A stretch of 64,000 nt of DNA from Parus major (lineage: Eukaryota > Chordata > Aves > Passeriformes > Paridae), in the NCBI RefSeq assembly GCF_001522545.3, contig NC_031799.1, positions 36,071,522 to 36,135,521 of the forward strand. The letters are read 5' to 3'. Both the position numbers and the translations under genes were made by a program. The notes beneath the pieces are model-generated. The model had not been told where the DNA came from and did not search any database. It saw only the letters and a program-made list of their open reading frames with translations. How positions within the stretch are numbered: position 1 is the first letter of the stretch; each line of letters begins with the position of its first letter. Below, piece by piece: positions 11,060 to 23,045 of this stretch.

Positions 11060-11231
11060 AATATAATTTTTTTAAAATAGGCGGAAGAGAGGCACGCCTC
11101 TTTTTAAAAATTATTACTTAATTCATGGAGATTTAAAATTAATGGACAACTACTAGAAAATTGAATGTGTGGAGAGTAAAGAGTGGGAGCTGTCTTTATG
11201 TACACCACTGAACATTCACACCTTAAACCTC
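11060..11231. other. Unedited right flank of the provirus
   Basis: Base composition returns to normal here. G-rich words such as GGCGGAAGAGAGGCACGCC (11080-11098) appear about 20 bases after the LTR, including a small GAGGC/GCCTC inverted repeat. This sharp change marks the limit of the edited DNA. Confidence 0.7.
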
Positions 11232-11239
11232 TATAAAAG
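11232..11239 (+). promoter_or_regulatory. Candidate TATA box
   Basis: TATAAAAG is a close match to the eukaryotic TATA consensus. It lies about 30 bases upstream of a plausible start region (about 11262) that leads into the candidate first exon. It may be a chance match in AT-rich DNA; it draws attention because of the splice signals that follow. Confidence 0.35.
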
Positions 11240-11261
11240 TGGTTTCCTCAGGCATGAAATG

Positions 11262-11668
11262 CCCGGCATTTGCCTCCAGCTTCAGCAGACTGTGAAACAT
11301 GAGCATCCAAGGTAAGAGCAATCTGGATGACAGAGTCCCTTTAAAGGATCTGTATGCATCTTTTTTTTGCAGAAGTCAGGTAAAACAACATCTCCACGCT
11401 GCATTACCAAATAGGCCACATATCACAACATTGCAAAAATATGTGAATAAAGGGGAAGTCCTTCATTTTATAGCCTAATACATGCCCCCCATCTTTGTCA
11501 CACAACACTTCCAATAAATATTAATATTCACAATTCTCTTGGAGCAGCTTTGTGATGGTAATTAGTACAATGCCTTCTATTTCAGCCAAGAAATTAAGGT
11601 ATTTTGAGACAGTTGGAGAAACCAAGTTTGGCAGCCTGAGACTAGGATTTCAATATCTCCTGATGAAG
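11262..11668 (+). other. Candidate two-exon spliced unit of unknown identity
   Basis: Exon 1 (about 11262-11311) has an ATG at 11299 in an AAACATGA context and ends CCAAG before GTAAGAG. Exon 2 (11586-11668) follows a good acceptor, CTTCTATTTCAG, and ends GATGAAG before GTAAGT, which is a full donor consensus. Joined, the frame stays open for 32 codons in matching phase, starting M-S-I-Q-A-K-K-L and ending in phase 0. I do not recognise the protein, and no signal peptide is apparent. No third exon was found. The open frame is short enough to be chance. The case rests on the combination of TATA box, ATG, two donors and one acceptor within 440 bases. It could be a small gene, a lncRNA or coincidence. 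Confidence 0.25.
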
Positions 11669-14600
11669 GTAAGTTCAATACTTCGCCCACATAAATATAT
11701 ATCATGAGAACCTGTGAGTCTTCAGTTTTGAAAACCATAGCCACAGTACTTTTAAATTTGGAGGTTTTTCCTCTCTGAAGGGTTTTCCTAAACTTAATGT
11801 AAGTGAATTTTCAGAGATACTCTCTCTACACATAAATCCTTCCTTCACCTCTTCTGTCTTCACTACAAACCTGTTCCCAAGGAACTACTCAAACATTTCC
11901 AAGAGGATTCCAACAGAGACAAGTACCTTGCTTGGCAGTGTAGGCTTTTATTTGCTGTTCACTTCCTCTGTCTCATCCTTCTGCATACCAATTTTAGACC
12001 TGACCAGCTCAGTGCTTCAGTGCTGTTAATACTATTTAAAACAAGCCTCAACAGACTAACATTGTGCCAAAATGCCATTTTGTGTCCCCATATGACAATC
12101 CTGCATGTTTGAACACCAATCTCCTAGCAGAAATATGATGTGGCAACAGTCAAAGACTATTATTCATTTGTAAGTAATTTTTCTTCAGAAACGTACATGA
12201 ACTAAGAATCTAATCCCTATAAAAAATACCAGAGAAGTTGCATTAAACAGGAATAAAACAGAAGCCCACTGTTCTTTAAGGATGATAGAGGCATGTGTCC
12301 CATTGCTCTCACACGTTATTCTCATACAAGCTCTGCCAAACTGTTTCGGGGAAAAGCAAGAAAAGCTTCCCACCACTCATTCAGCTTCCCACTTGCATAC
12401 CAATTTTCAAATGTAAGCAAGAGAAATTAACAAGTGTGACCCTGTACTGCAGTGATGCTATTCAGTTCATGGAGGTAAACAACTCTGGTTTAGGTAAATA
12501 CAAACTTTACAATTGCTTCAAATTTTACAGATTAACGTAAAATAAAAGGTTAAGTACTATAACCAAATATTTTACGTATTGTAACATAGGACCTTAGCGC
12601 AAAGAAAACTTCTATAACAGATGATATAAAGAGGCAAACTGCATTCCTAAAATTTACTTAAATAAATTTTCAGTAACAAATATTGGTGCCTAACAAGGAT
12701 AAGTTCACTGATGTAACTCTGACATCAGAACTCAGAGAATTGTTTAGATGTTTTAAAATACTTAACTTCTTTCATTCCACCCAAACTGTCTTTTTAAAAA
12801 GAATACTAGTATGGAATTTAAAGACGACTTTCAAAAGTAGGATTGCTGTACATTTTGCAAGTGTACACACTTGTAAATTACCCCAGAGGGAATCAATGTG
12901 AAGCATGGGGTAGAATCAGGGTGTGCATTTCCATGTCAGTAAGCATAAATTTCTAAAGGGAGGTGAACAGCACTTTCAAATCTGTAAAATCGTTGCTACA
13001 GAGAACCAACCACATGACATTTTGTCAGAGGTGAGTAAAAACACATATAAAATGGAAGAAAAGACAGTGTGGCACAACAATGACTTGAATACAGTTAAAA
13101 GTACATCACACCCAAGTGAAAAAGACAGAAGTGCACATGGGAGTAAAATACACAGAGTTAGCACTAATCTCCCTCAGTCAGCAGCTCTGGATCACATTGG
13201 TAACTACCTAGTAAAAAGCTGGGAGGGAACATAGCCAGGACAGGTGACACATACTGGCCAAAAGTATATTCCACTACACAGAACATCTTGCACAGTATAT
13301 GAAGTAGGGTAGTAACCTGGAAATGGGTCTGATAAGTGTTTGGGAATGGGGTCTGGTGTCCGCCAGTGGGCGGTGAACAATTATTTGTACATCACTTCCT
13401 TTTCTTTGAGTTTTATCCCTTTTCTTAAAAAAAAAAAAAAACCACACCAAACCCAAACCTATTAATTTTATATATTTTACTTTGTTTCAGTTGGTTAATT
13501 CTTCTAATCTCAACCTACAAGTTTTCCTTTTCATTCTCCTTCCTATTCCACCAGGGTGGGGTGCAGTGGGGGGGTGGGAACAAGTGCGTGTGCCTGGTGC
13601 ATAGTTGCCACCTAGGCTTACATAATGAAAGTCAGTTAAGCCAATGATATAAAGATAAAGAAATTTGATAAAAACTAAAATTACTTAAAACTGAAAAACA
13701 TAATGTGATAAAAAAGTGATGAAATGGTAAGTGGCAAAAGATAACGTGCTTAGCTTTTATGCTTGCAAACTTCACCTCACACTTCAAGTATTTATACCAA
13801 GAAAATGGCACCTTGTTTAGTTCAGTATTTGCTGGTACTTGAATTTTCTTAGATAGAGGAGCAGTATAGCCAATTTGAAGCCAGTAGCAGAAACTTGAAT
13901 TTCATCCAAGCAATCATTTGATTTCTGCCAGAAGAGTCCCATTCCAAGTTGCTGGTGTTTCTTTACTTGGCACTGCATTGTGCTACTTTAATGTATGCCA
14001 AATGTTGAATCCCAGGCTGCTACTGCTAGTGTAGCATTTGCTCCTAAGAGAAGGAGAAGGTGCAGCTGCTAACAGGAGATGTTAGCAAAAACCAGGTTCG
14101 TTATCTTCCTTCTTAGCTCTAGTATTTTCCCATTACACTTTCCTCTTAACCAGAAAATCAGGAAACATTGCTGCTAAATTATCATGGTCTCAAGTGGCTG
14201 TTGCATATTTTCAGAGAAACTGCACTAAGACTTCCACTGTTCCTGAGAAGATCTGGAAGAAGAGTTCAATAATCAAAACATCAGAAAATCACTTATAAAC
14301 CCACTGGAAACTGCTCTTATTTCAAAACTGGTCAGTAGGACTACTACTTCATGTTCTTGCCTTTGTAATTTCAATATACTTCTAGCTGATATTAGCATCT
14401 GAATCTTGAGTGAATGGAGATGAACACAGCCTGTCCTTTGAAAGCTCTGATTATAAGTTTCCAGCTGGAATGCACATTTGCTTTAGTTCCATTAATTCTG
14501 GAAGAACAGACATAGGAAATAATGTGAGGGTAGGAGAAAAAAGAAAGTAGAACTGAAAAGAAATCTTATGTTGTTAAGTCCAATGCCTATTGTTAGCAGA

Positions 14601-14929
14601 TATTACAATCTAAAATTCCAGGATTATATAAGAATCTTTAGGGATTGTAGGTGTTCCAAACTGGTTTCTAGACTTAAAATCTCAAAGTACAGATATGCTG
14701 GAGATAAAAATGCTGACACCAAAAACAGTCCGGCACCTTTTAAAACAATTGTAGATATGAAGTTTTACAGTCTTAATGTTTTTCTTCCTCCTAACTTCCT
14801 CCTAAGTATTGCAGTAAAATGTATATGACACTCTTAGTCTTGCATTTCCAACTACTTTCCATTTTCTTTGATTGCTTTGTTGTATTTAATACATGCCAAA
14901 GATGAAGGGGAAATTTAGAGAAAGCAAGT
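11669..14929. other. Non-coding DNA, nothing recognised
   Basis: No exon, repeat family or RNA gene could be named. A homopolymer A run near 13428-13441 and a short G-rich patch near 13555-13580 are the only low-complexity features noticed. Open frames here, the longest about 100 codons at 12923-13234, have no recognisable domain. Confidence 0.5.
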
Positions 14930-14961
14930 ATGTGTGTGTGTGTGCATGTGGGCATATGTGT
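14930..14961. repeat. (TG)n microsatellite
   Basis: An alternating TG run with imperfect continuation (GCATGTGGGCATATGTG). It is a simple sequence repeat with no other meaning inferred. Confidence 0.85.
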
Positions 14962-16957
14962 AGGGAGGAGGAGCAGACACAGCTTTAAATCTGGACATTT
15001 CTTCCAGACAGAGGCACCTCTGTCGGCATCAAAGCAAGCTATTTAAGCAATGCTAACAACTGAACTTTGTGAGAAGGCTTATTCTTTACAGACTTTAAAG
15101 TTTAAAGCGACTTTACAGCACAGCATCTGGATTGAGCTACTCGGCTGTCTAATGAGGCCAGTGAGGAGAAGCTGTCCTAAGGCACGAGGATATCAGGCCA
15201 CAGCATTTGAAGCTCACCTAGGAATCCTGTTCAGTGGCATTCAGTGTGTGTGCTGACAGCACTGGTGGCACAGGGAAAGCACTCCTGCTGAGGAGCTACT
15301 TCCACAAGCAGGCACAGTCCCCATTTCTGGGGGCAATTACAATACTTGCATAGCCAGATGACAAGCTGACAAGAAGATCATGCTCAAGTAGTAAATTCTC
15401 CATGCAGTGTTCTCATAGCTGCAGTGGAACATCACAGTTTGAGGGATCCCATTAAGGTTTTCTACCAGGAATAAGACTTTTGCTTATTCTTTGCCCATTA
15501 TAAAAATGTTCTGTAGTAAGATTTAGCATCTAAAAAGAATTAGTATTTTAAAAGCTTATAAAAAGTTTTTTTGTGGTGCATGATGCTAGGATGAGGCAAA
15601 AAGAGAAGGGAAAAGTAAGGACAATCCACACCAAATGATAATATTTTATGATATTTGCATGTTCCTAATTATAGATATTTAAAATTACTCTAAAGTTGGA
15701 TTTCTAATCTATCCAGTTTACTAAATTTCAAATAATAAGCATTAAATGCAAGGATTAGATCTCTAAAATTCAGAAATTCAGAATATAATATGGAAATGTG
15801 TCTGCATTTGTTTCCCTTGTCCTGCTGGAACATCACTGGACTGTTGACATTTGAAGTATTTAATGTTTTAAGATTTGAGGTTACTGTAATATCTGTTAAT
15901 ACCAACATGATGGTGATTATGAGTGCAATTGGTGAGACTTTTTCTTAGCTTTGTTAAGCTAACTGCTGTTCTTAGGAAAGCTAACTTCTAATTGCTTCCA
16001 TTAGAAAGGAAAAGGGGGAGGATAAGAGGATAAGAGGAAATTCAAATGTAATTGAGGTTGATTGTGAGAACTATTTTAGTGGTATCACCATATAGTACTA
16101 GCCCTAGTAAGTATAATACAAGAGGAACATTTGGTGTACTGAAATTCTGTTTTTCTGTAATCCTTTGGTAGTGATATTTACTTAAAGTTCCTGAGAGTGC
16201 TGCATACAAAACTCTTTTAATATGGTAGATATTATTTTTCCTGTAATCAAAATTACTACATGTTTTGGATGTATCATATAGTTCTGCTTCATGTTAATAT
16301 TACTCCCAAAATCCCCACTGACAGAAACAAAGTTCTTCTGTTTAAAATAGATTTTCTCCTTTCCTTGGCTAGACTTCATCCAGTATTTTGAAAACTATTT
16401 TCACATGTTTGTGGGAGGAATGCTCTATAATCATTCATCCTCTTGCCTCTGTCAGTTCTTAAATGTGCGAGTCAGGGGAACTCTGATACGACCATACTTC
16501 TCAGATGATCTGTTTATGCCTTAGGGTTTGCATGCATGTGGGCTTCACGACGTGTTTGCAAGGGAGAAATATTTCCTGCATCCATACGTACTTTTTTGCA
16601 TATAAGTCATTTACGATAGCTCCTGAGACTATAAGTGGGAGCATGGGGGAGGAGCCTAATTATATCTTTAGCCTAATTATATTTTGAGTTTCTGTTTTGA
16701 TGTATTTTTAATCCTGTTACTGGTTGATGTACATTAGTAGTTTTGAGGCAGTATACGTCTTCAAAGATATTTCACCAGTTGGCTCAGAAGTGGAACTGTT
16801 GCTTGCAGAGAGCTGCTGCTGGTGCACAGCAAGGTTCAAGAATGTTAAACTTATGAATTAAAATGGGGTGTACTAATCAAGGAATCATCAAAATATAGAG
16901 CTGGTACTTCACAGCTTCTTTGTCCCTTTAGCCTTTATACACAGCTCATCTGAAAAA
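14962..16957. other. Non-coding DNA, nothing recognised
   Basis: No gene or named repeat is visible. Open frames are all below about 80 codons and show no family resemblance. Confidence 0.5.
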
Positions 16958-18125
16958 ATGACTTACGTTTTGTTTTCATGGAGGAGAAGGGAAACATCAC
17001 CCCCGTTTTTAAAAGTAATATCTTATACATATATATACAGCCCAGGAGCCTCATCTCTGTGCCTGGGAAGATCCTTCCTTGAAGCAAATCCTCCTGGAAG
17101 ATTTGCTACAGCACATAAAAGGCAAAGAGATGATCCAAAGCTGCTATATGGCTTTACTAAGGGCAAATTGTGCCTGACCACTGATGTGGCTTTTTATGAC
17201 ATGGCAACAACAGTCAGCACAGGAAGACCAACAAATGACATCTGCCTAGAATTCGACATGGTCCCTCATGACATCCTTATCTCCAAACTGGAGAGACATG
17301 GATTTGATGGATGAACTATTCAGTGAATTACGAATTGACTGGATGGACACAGGCTGAGAGTTGTCAATGGCTCTACATCCAGTTGGAGGTTGGTGACGAG
17401 TAGTGTCCGTCAGGGCTCTTTAGTGTCTTTGTCAAAGACACAGACAGTGAGACTGAGTGCAGATTCAGCAAGTTTGCGTATGACACCATGCCAGTTGATG
17501 CAGCTGATACACCCACAGGACAGGATGACATCCAGAAGGACCTGAACAAGCTCAAGAATTGGGCTCATGGAAATCCCATGCGGTTTAAAAAGACCAAGTA
17601 CAAGGTTCTGCACCTGGCAATCCCTGGTACCAACACAGGCCAGAGGATGGACAGATGGAGAGTAACCCTGCCCAGAAGGATTTGGGGGTGCTGGTGGGTG
17701 AGAGGCTGGACATGACCCAGCCATGGGCACTGCCAGCCCAGAGAGCCAAACGTGTCCTGGGCTGCATCCAGAGCAGTATGGGCAGGAGGGGAGGGAGGGG
17801 ATTCTGTCCTTCTGCTCTGCTCTGGTGAGACCCCACCTGGAACCCTGCATCCAGCTCTGGGGTCCCAGCACAGGAAGGACATGGACCTGTTGGAGAGAGT
17901 CCAGAGGGCAATGAAGATGATCAGAGGGCTGGCGCACCTCTCCTACAAACACAAACTGAGAGAACTGGCGTTGTTCATCCTTGAGAACAAAAGGCTTCAG
18001 GAAAACCTCACTGAGGCTTGTCACTACCTTAAAGGGACTTACAAGAAGAAGAGAGAGGGACTTTTTATATGGGCATGTAGTGACAGGACAGTGGGCAATG
18101 TTTTTTAAACTAATAATTTTTTTTA
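16958..18125 (+). mobile_element. CR1 LINE fragment, ORF2 reverse transcriptase half, sense
   Basis: Conceptual translation in shifting frames gives typical CR1 ORF2 blocks in order: a G-F-T-K-G-K block (about 17150), [19 protein letters not shown] (to 17311), F-A-Y-D-T-like remains near 17470, a W-A-H-G-N block at 17560, R-P-H-L-E-P-C-I-Q-L-W-G near 17830, and D-L-L-E-R-V-Q-R-A (about 17884). It ends near C-S-D-R-T-V-G-N (about 18110) without the 3' UTR. Multiple frameshifts make it a dead copy. CR1 ORF2 normally encodes an endonuclease and reverse transcriptase; only the polymerase half and beyond is present. Confidence 0.85.
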
Positions 18126-18159
18126 AACTGAGTGCAGTTTTTGCTCGGATGTTAGAAGG

Positions 18160-18740
18160 AAATTTTAAGCACAGGACCACCATGTCTGCCCCTCTTCTTC
18201 CCCTCTTGAGGAAGATGCAGACTGCAATGAGCTCTCCCCTCAATTTCCTCTTCTCCAGGTTGAACAGACCAAGTGGCCTCAGCTACTCCTCATACAGCTT
18301 TCCCTCAAGTCCATTGCTCCTTTGGATGCTCTCTTAACAGTTTCATGTCTTTCTCATATTGTGGTGCCCAAACTGCCCCCAGCACTGGAGCTGAGGCTGC
18401 CCCAGCTCAGAGCAGTGCAGGACAATCCCCTCCCTTGCCCAGCTGGTGATGCTGTGCCTGATGCCCCCCAGGACAGGGTTGTCCCTCCTGGCTGCCAGGG
18501 CAATGCTGGCTTGTATTCAGCTTGCCAGAACTCCCAGGTGCCTTTCCATGGCTCTGCTTACAGCAGGTCATTGCCCAACACCCAGGGCTGCCCCATCCCA
18601 GGTGCAAAATCCGGAACATCTTTGTTATACTTCATACAGTTGGTGACAGCCTATCTCCGGTTTGCTGAGGTCTCACTGCAGGGACCTTGTGTCTTTGAGG
18701 GTGTCAACAGCTCCTCCCAATGTAGTAGCATTAATTATCA
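18160..18740 (-). mobile_element. CR1 LINE fragment, antisense
   Basis: The + strand carries the usual antisense CR1 wording: CTTCTCCAGGTTGAACAGACC, TATTGTGGTGCCCAAACTGC, GGACAATCCCCTCCCTTGCC, then GGCTGCCAGGGCAATGCTGG. It therefore runs 3' to 5' from left to right and covers the part of ORF2 after the polymerase core. It directly follows a sense CR1 copy, so the two are tail to tail. Confidence 0.82.
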
Positions 18741-19339
18741 ACATTATTCTCTTACTGAGTCCCAAACAGCACTGTACCAGCTACTAAGTAGCAATTAACT
18801 CTACCCCAGCCAAAACCAGGACACTGACGTTCCACATTCAAATTATTTTCTTCTCCTTATCACATATTGAAGTACATCACTTGATTCAAATTACTTTGCA
18901 GCTGGCTACAGTACTTAATTGTATAGTACTGAATTTCAGTACTGTAGCTTTACTACAATGTTGAAATGCCCTGAATACTATTTTTATGCTATTGTGTTAC
19001 AACTTCATAGTTGCCTTGTACCATTTTCTTCACAGATTTGATCACCACAATAAGGCCTTTCGCTTAATAGTACCTTGCCAATACTTGCCAATATCTTGCC
19101 TAGCAAACATGCCTATTGAGCTAGGCAAAAGGAGAACATTAGCTCAGATGAAATACTGATCCAATTAGCATTGTTTTTTGACAAGAATTACACAGCAGAT
19201 GCTGTCTTTTGCTAGCATACAACTTGGCTACAGTTGACCTGGTCATGCCTGTGGTTTCCCATTATCTGTATTTTATTTTATGCTTCTGTTAAAGGGAGAA
19301 GCTGTCTAATACAGACGCTTGACCTGCATGCCAGCAGAC
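18741..19339. other. Non-coding DNA between CR1 and solo LTR
   Basis: AT-rich with no recognisable gene. A short local duplication, CTTGCCAATA, occurs near 19074-19093. Confidence 0.5.
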
Positions 19340-19656
19340 TGTTGCCGCTGAAGATGAATAGATCACACGGACACAGGTTGAGGTGTGGTGAAGGGAAGAG
19401 AAAGTTTATTTTTCCTCCCAGGATTTATAGGCTCCTGACCACGGCCAGGGATTGGATGGTCAAGATAACACTTTCTCACTGCACTGGCCATGAGAGATGC
19501 CCATCACAAGACGTGTTACAGAAAGAATGTACACATATCTATGTTTACAGTTACTGTCCTGGGAAAGTCCTTAGAAAACCATGTCAGCAAGCTCAGAAGC
19601 TGAGTTTTCAGGGCAACAGCAGACCTATCCCCTGCTAGAAATGGCTCTTTCTCACA
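19340..19656 (-). mobile_element. Probable solo LTR, minus orientation
   Basis: The segment starts TGTTGCC and ends CTCACA on the + strand, so the minus strand reads TG...CA as retroviral LTRs do. On the minus strand a TATAAA lies at 19429-19424 and an AATAAA at 19410-19405, the order expected for an LTR promoter and polyadenylation signal. The wording (GATTGGATGGTCAAGATAAC, CCATCACAAGACGTGTTACA) resembles passerine ERV LTRs that I have seen, but no family name is assigned. No internal retroviral sequence adjoins it. A target-site duplication was not evident, so the ends are approximate. Confidence 0.6.
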
Positions 19657-19859
19657 CCCCTCCACAGCACAGGGCAGTGCCATTCACACAAGAGGGAGGA
19701 GTCAAGTTGACTCCGTGAAGATGGACTTCGGAAAATTGCCCTAAAGATATGAGCTGAATTTCAGCGAGACATTTTGCATGTGCAACTTTTACTTATGCAC
19801 TACTAATCAACACTGAAAGGATAGTTCATACTGGATAACTGAAAAAATTCTTCATCATG

Positions 19860-20032
19860 AAACAGGCTGCCCAGGTATGTGGTTGAGAATAACAGCCCTT
19901 GAGGTATTTTAAAAAACACATAGACATGCTGCTTAGGGACATGACTGAGTGGTGGACTTGGCAGCGTTAGTTTTATGGCTGGATTTGATGATCTTAGAGG
20001 CCTTTTTCAACTCAAATAATTCTATAATTAAA
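19860..20032 (+). mobile_element. CR1 LINE 3' end fragment
   Basis: The stretch runs from CAGGCTGCCCAGG to GGATTTGATGATCTTAGAGG, then TTCAACTCAAATAATTCT, the usual CR1 3' terminal region. It is a severely 5'-truncated, diverged copy. Confidence 0.75.
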
Positions 20033-21575
20033 TGCAGAAAATGTCACTAATGCAGTTGTCTCATAGTTTAAGTATGATAATATTCTTAATTGTACAAAGC
20101 ACTTATTATCCAACAAGGGAACAGAAAACTTCAATTCAACAGTCCAGCTATTAAAAAATAATTATGACCCTTTGAAAAGATTAACTGACACTGAATTAAT
20201 TGACAGAAGTTACACAGTGAAGCAATAAAAAGTTGTAACCTACCATCTCTTAAGCTTATATAAAACCTAAGTAGGTGCTTTCCTCCAGCATGACTTTGTA
20301 CATTCTCCTTCCTTTCTTACTTTTCTTGCTCTAGTTCATTGTTCTCTTTCCTTCTTTCCATTTTCTCCAAGTAAGATTTACCAGTAAAAATCATTAAAAA
20401 TTAGTAAAAGAAATTGCAAAGAAAGCACAAAATATGAAGGAGTAAGAATGCAAAAGTGAAGGTGACTGTCAGTAAGAATAGGCTGAAGTTTTATATTTTG
20501 ACTATACTGCTGTAATATGTTGCAAAATGACAGCAGTATCTACCCAACAGTGCAAACACAAAAGTAAGCCTACTACATGCATAAAATCCTACATTTATTT
20601 TGAGGTTTTTTCCCAAATTAATTCTTTAGTATTTTGAAAGCAGTGGTGGATGCTGAACAATTCTATTTGCTTACTGGTTGCTACTGCTTATGGGTTTCCA
20701 ACATGTTAAACCAGGCATAAAATTATTTTAAATGGCAGATTCTGGTCCACAGCCAGCTTGTACTTTTTCAAGGCTGCACCAATGGCCCAGATATGCAATG
20801 CCTTTTACATTCTGGCAGGAAATTCTTCCCCCATTCTCCCTTTGGGAGCTGGGAAGGGCTTTGGGAAGTGGCTGCAACATGCTGCTTCAGTTCCCAATTG
20901 CTTAGAAAACATGCAGTGCTTTTTGCAATTGCAAAGCTGGAATCAGCACAGAGTAACTGCTCCCTGATGCCTGTCCTTGTGGACAGTGAGTTAATCAAGG
21001 TCTACTTTCAGTAGACTCAAATTAATTACGTAGTTCTTTGTTAACTGTGATATTCACACAGTAAATATCTCAATGACCAAGTCAGTGTGATACATAAAAT
21101 AATTACAGATTATCATCAGGATACCAGATTTTCACCCAAACCCTGTGAATGGAGCTTGGGGAAGTTGCTCCTTGCAAGCCATTCCAGTGGCGCTGCATCC
21201 AGCCCTCTAGAAAGAAACTTTTATAATCTCTTTACAAATCACCTTTTATGAGAACTTGCTTCAAAACAATTTGTTTTCAGTGTGTTAGGAAAGTATTAGT
21301 ATTTATACTAACTTTATTTAAAGTACAAAATTAGTTTCAGGGAGAAGGAGAGATGAGAAGGAAGAGCAAGAGAGCTCAACTAGTGACAGATAGTACAATA
21401 CTGGCTTCAAGCTGATAAGTCACAATACCATGCAGAATGAGGCAGCAGCAACTGAAAAGACATACTTGTAATTGCAAATTCAGAACCATTCCAGACTCTG
21501 AAATTGGGCCATACAAGTCATTAATTTTCTCCATTGAAGCAGGTATTATATCACCTGTGCAAACTTCATGTGGTT
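20033..21575. other. Non-coding DNA, one unidentified moderately GC-rich patch
   Basis: No gene is recognised. At about 20755-20990 a less AT-rich segment has overlapping open frames on both strands of about 70-76 codons. Openness on both strands points to composition rather than coding. An old unrecognised repeat is possible. Confidence 0.45.
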
Positions 21576-23045
21576 GGTGATTGCCCAAACCCCTGATTTG
21601 TCAAGGTCTCTCTGCAGGGCCTCCCTGCACTCAAGAGTAAACATTTCCCCCCAGTTTTGTATCATCTGCAAACTTGCTCAGTATCCCTTCCAGTCCTGTG
21701 TCCAGGTCATTTAGGAAGATGTTGAAGAGCAGAGGGCTGAGGGTGGGGCCCTGTGGAACCCCACCAGCGACAGATTCCCAGTCTGATGTCACCCCATTCA
21801 CTGTAACCCTTTGTGCCCAACCCGTGACCCAGTTGTTCACCCATCCCAGCATGTGTTTATCCAGCTGTGGGCTGGACATTAGGTCCAGAAGGATCCTGTG
21901 AGAGACAGTGTCAAAGGTTTTATTGGCTTCCCTTGGTCAGCTGAGTGGGGTACCTTGTCATGAAAGAAAATTAGGTTTGGCAGAAGATTGATTAGACTTT
22001 GCTCTCAAAGCTGTGCTAGCTATGACCAGTGACTGCATTACTTTTTGTGTTTTTCAGTAATTCCCTGAATAATCTTCTCTATAATTTTACCAGACACTGA
22101 AGTGAAACTGACAGGACTGTAGCTTCCAGGATCCTCCTTTTCATCCTTCTTGAAAATCAGGACATTTGACACATTTCAGTCAACTAGGAACTCTTCAGAT
22201 TCCCAAGATCATTCAAAAAACATTGAGAGAAACCTCACAATGGTAATAGGCAGCAATAAGTATTTTAGTATTCTCAGATGAATCCCATCAGGCCCGATAG
22301 ATTTGTAGGGATCCAGCTGGAGCAGCAGACCCCTCAAAACTTCAGGGTCAGCTGAGGGTTTGTGATTGTCATACCCAGCTGATCATCTCAGGACACTGGG
22401 ATTCCCAGAGCCCAACATCAGTGTTGAAGACAGAGGCAAAGAAGGCATTTAACAACTCTGACTTGTCTGTGTCCCTGTTTATGACGTGACCACCCTCCTT
22501 TCACAACAGGCCAATGTCATTTTTGCACTCCCTTTTGCTATTACTATATTTTTAAAAACTCCTTTTTTCTGTACCCCACAGTTTCTATCAGCTTCAACTC
22601 CAGTTGAGGTATGGCCACACAAACTTTCTCCCTACTGTGATGAACAGCATCTCTATTTACTTTCCATGTCATCTGACCTTGCTTCCTCTGGGCTTACAGC
22701 TTCCTTTTTTGCCTTATCACCAAAAGAAGATCCTTGTTTATCTAGACCAGCCTTCCAGTTTGCCTGCTTGACAGGTGACATTTAGGAACTGCTGCTCCTG
22801 TGCCCTTCTGAGGAGGTGTTTAAAAAGTGACTACCACTGATGTACCCCAGCACCTTCAAAAGCATTTTCTGCAGAACATCACTAACTAGTTCCCTGAGAA
22901 GCCTGAAGTCTGATCTCCCCATGCCCAGGTTTAGTTTTGCTGTCACATTTCCTCCTAACAACAGAAATTTTAAACTAAACCACTTCATGGTCACTGTGGC
23001 CCAGACAGCACAAATTACAGCTTCACAATTGAGACCTTCTCTGTT
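21576..23045 (-). mobile_element. CR1 LINE, long antisense copy of ORF2
   Basis: The minus strand encodes, at 21879-21631, a block with [22 protein letters not shown] followed by [10 protein letters not shown], the reverse transcriptase active site of CR1. The catalytic F-A-D-D is intact, although the frame is open for only about 80 codons. Further right, so earlier in ORF2, come an N-A-F-F-like block near 22450 and R-S-D-F-R-L-L-R-E-L-V near 22900, which correspond to the linker between endonuclease and polymerase. Stops and frameshifts separate these blocks. It is one of the longer CR1 copies in the window, about 1.47 kb. Confidence 0.83.

Noticed and set aside
11340..11385. Possible 7-base microexon after TTTTTTTTGCAG
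   Set aside because: The AAGTCAG/GTAAAAC arrangement is too short and would break the frame of the neighbouring candidate exons.
17410..18243. 277-codon open frame on the minus strand
   Set aside because: It is antisense to a CR1 ORF2 copy read by sense-strand motifs; openness results from GC-rich repeat composition.
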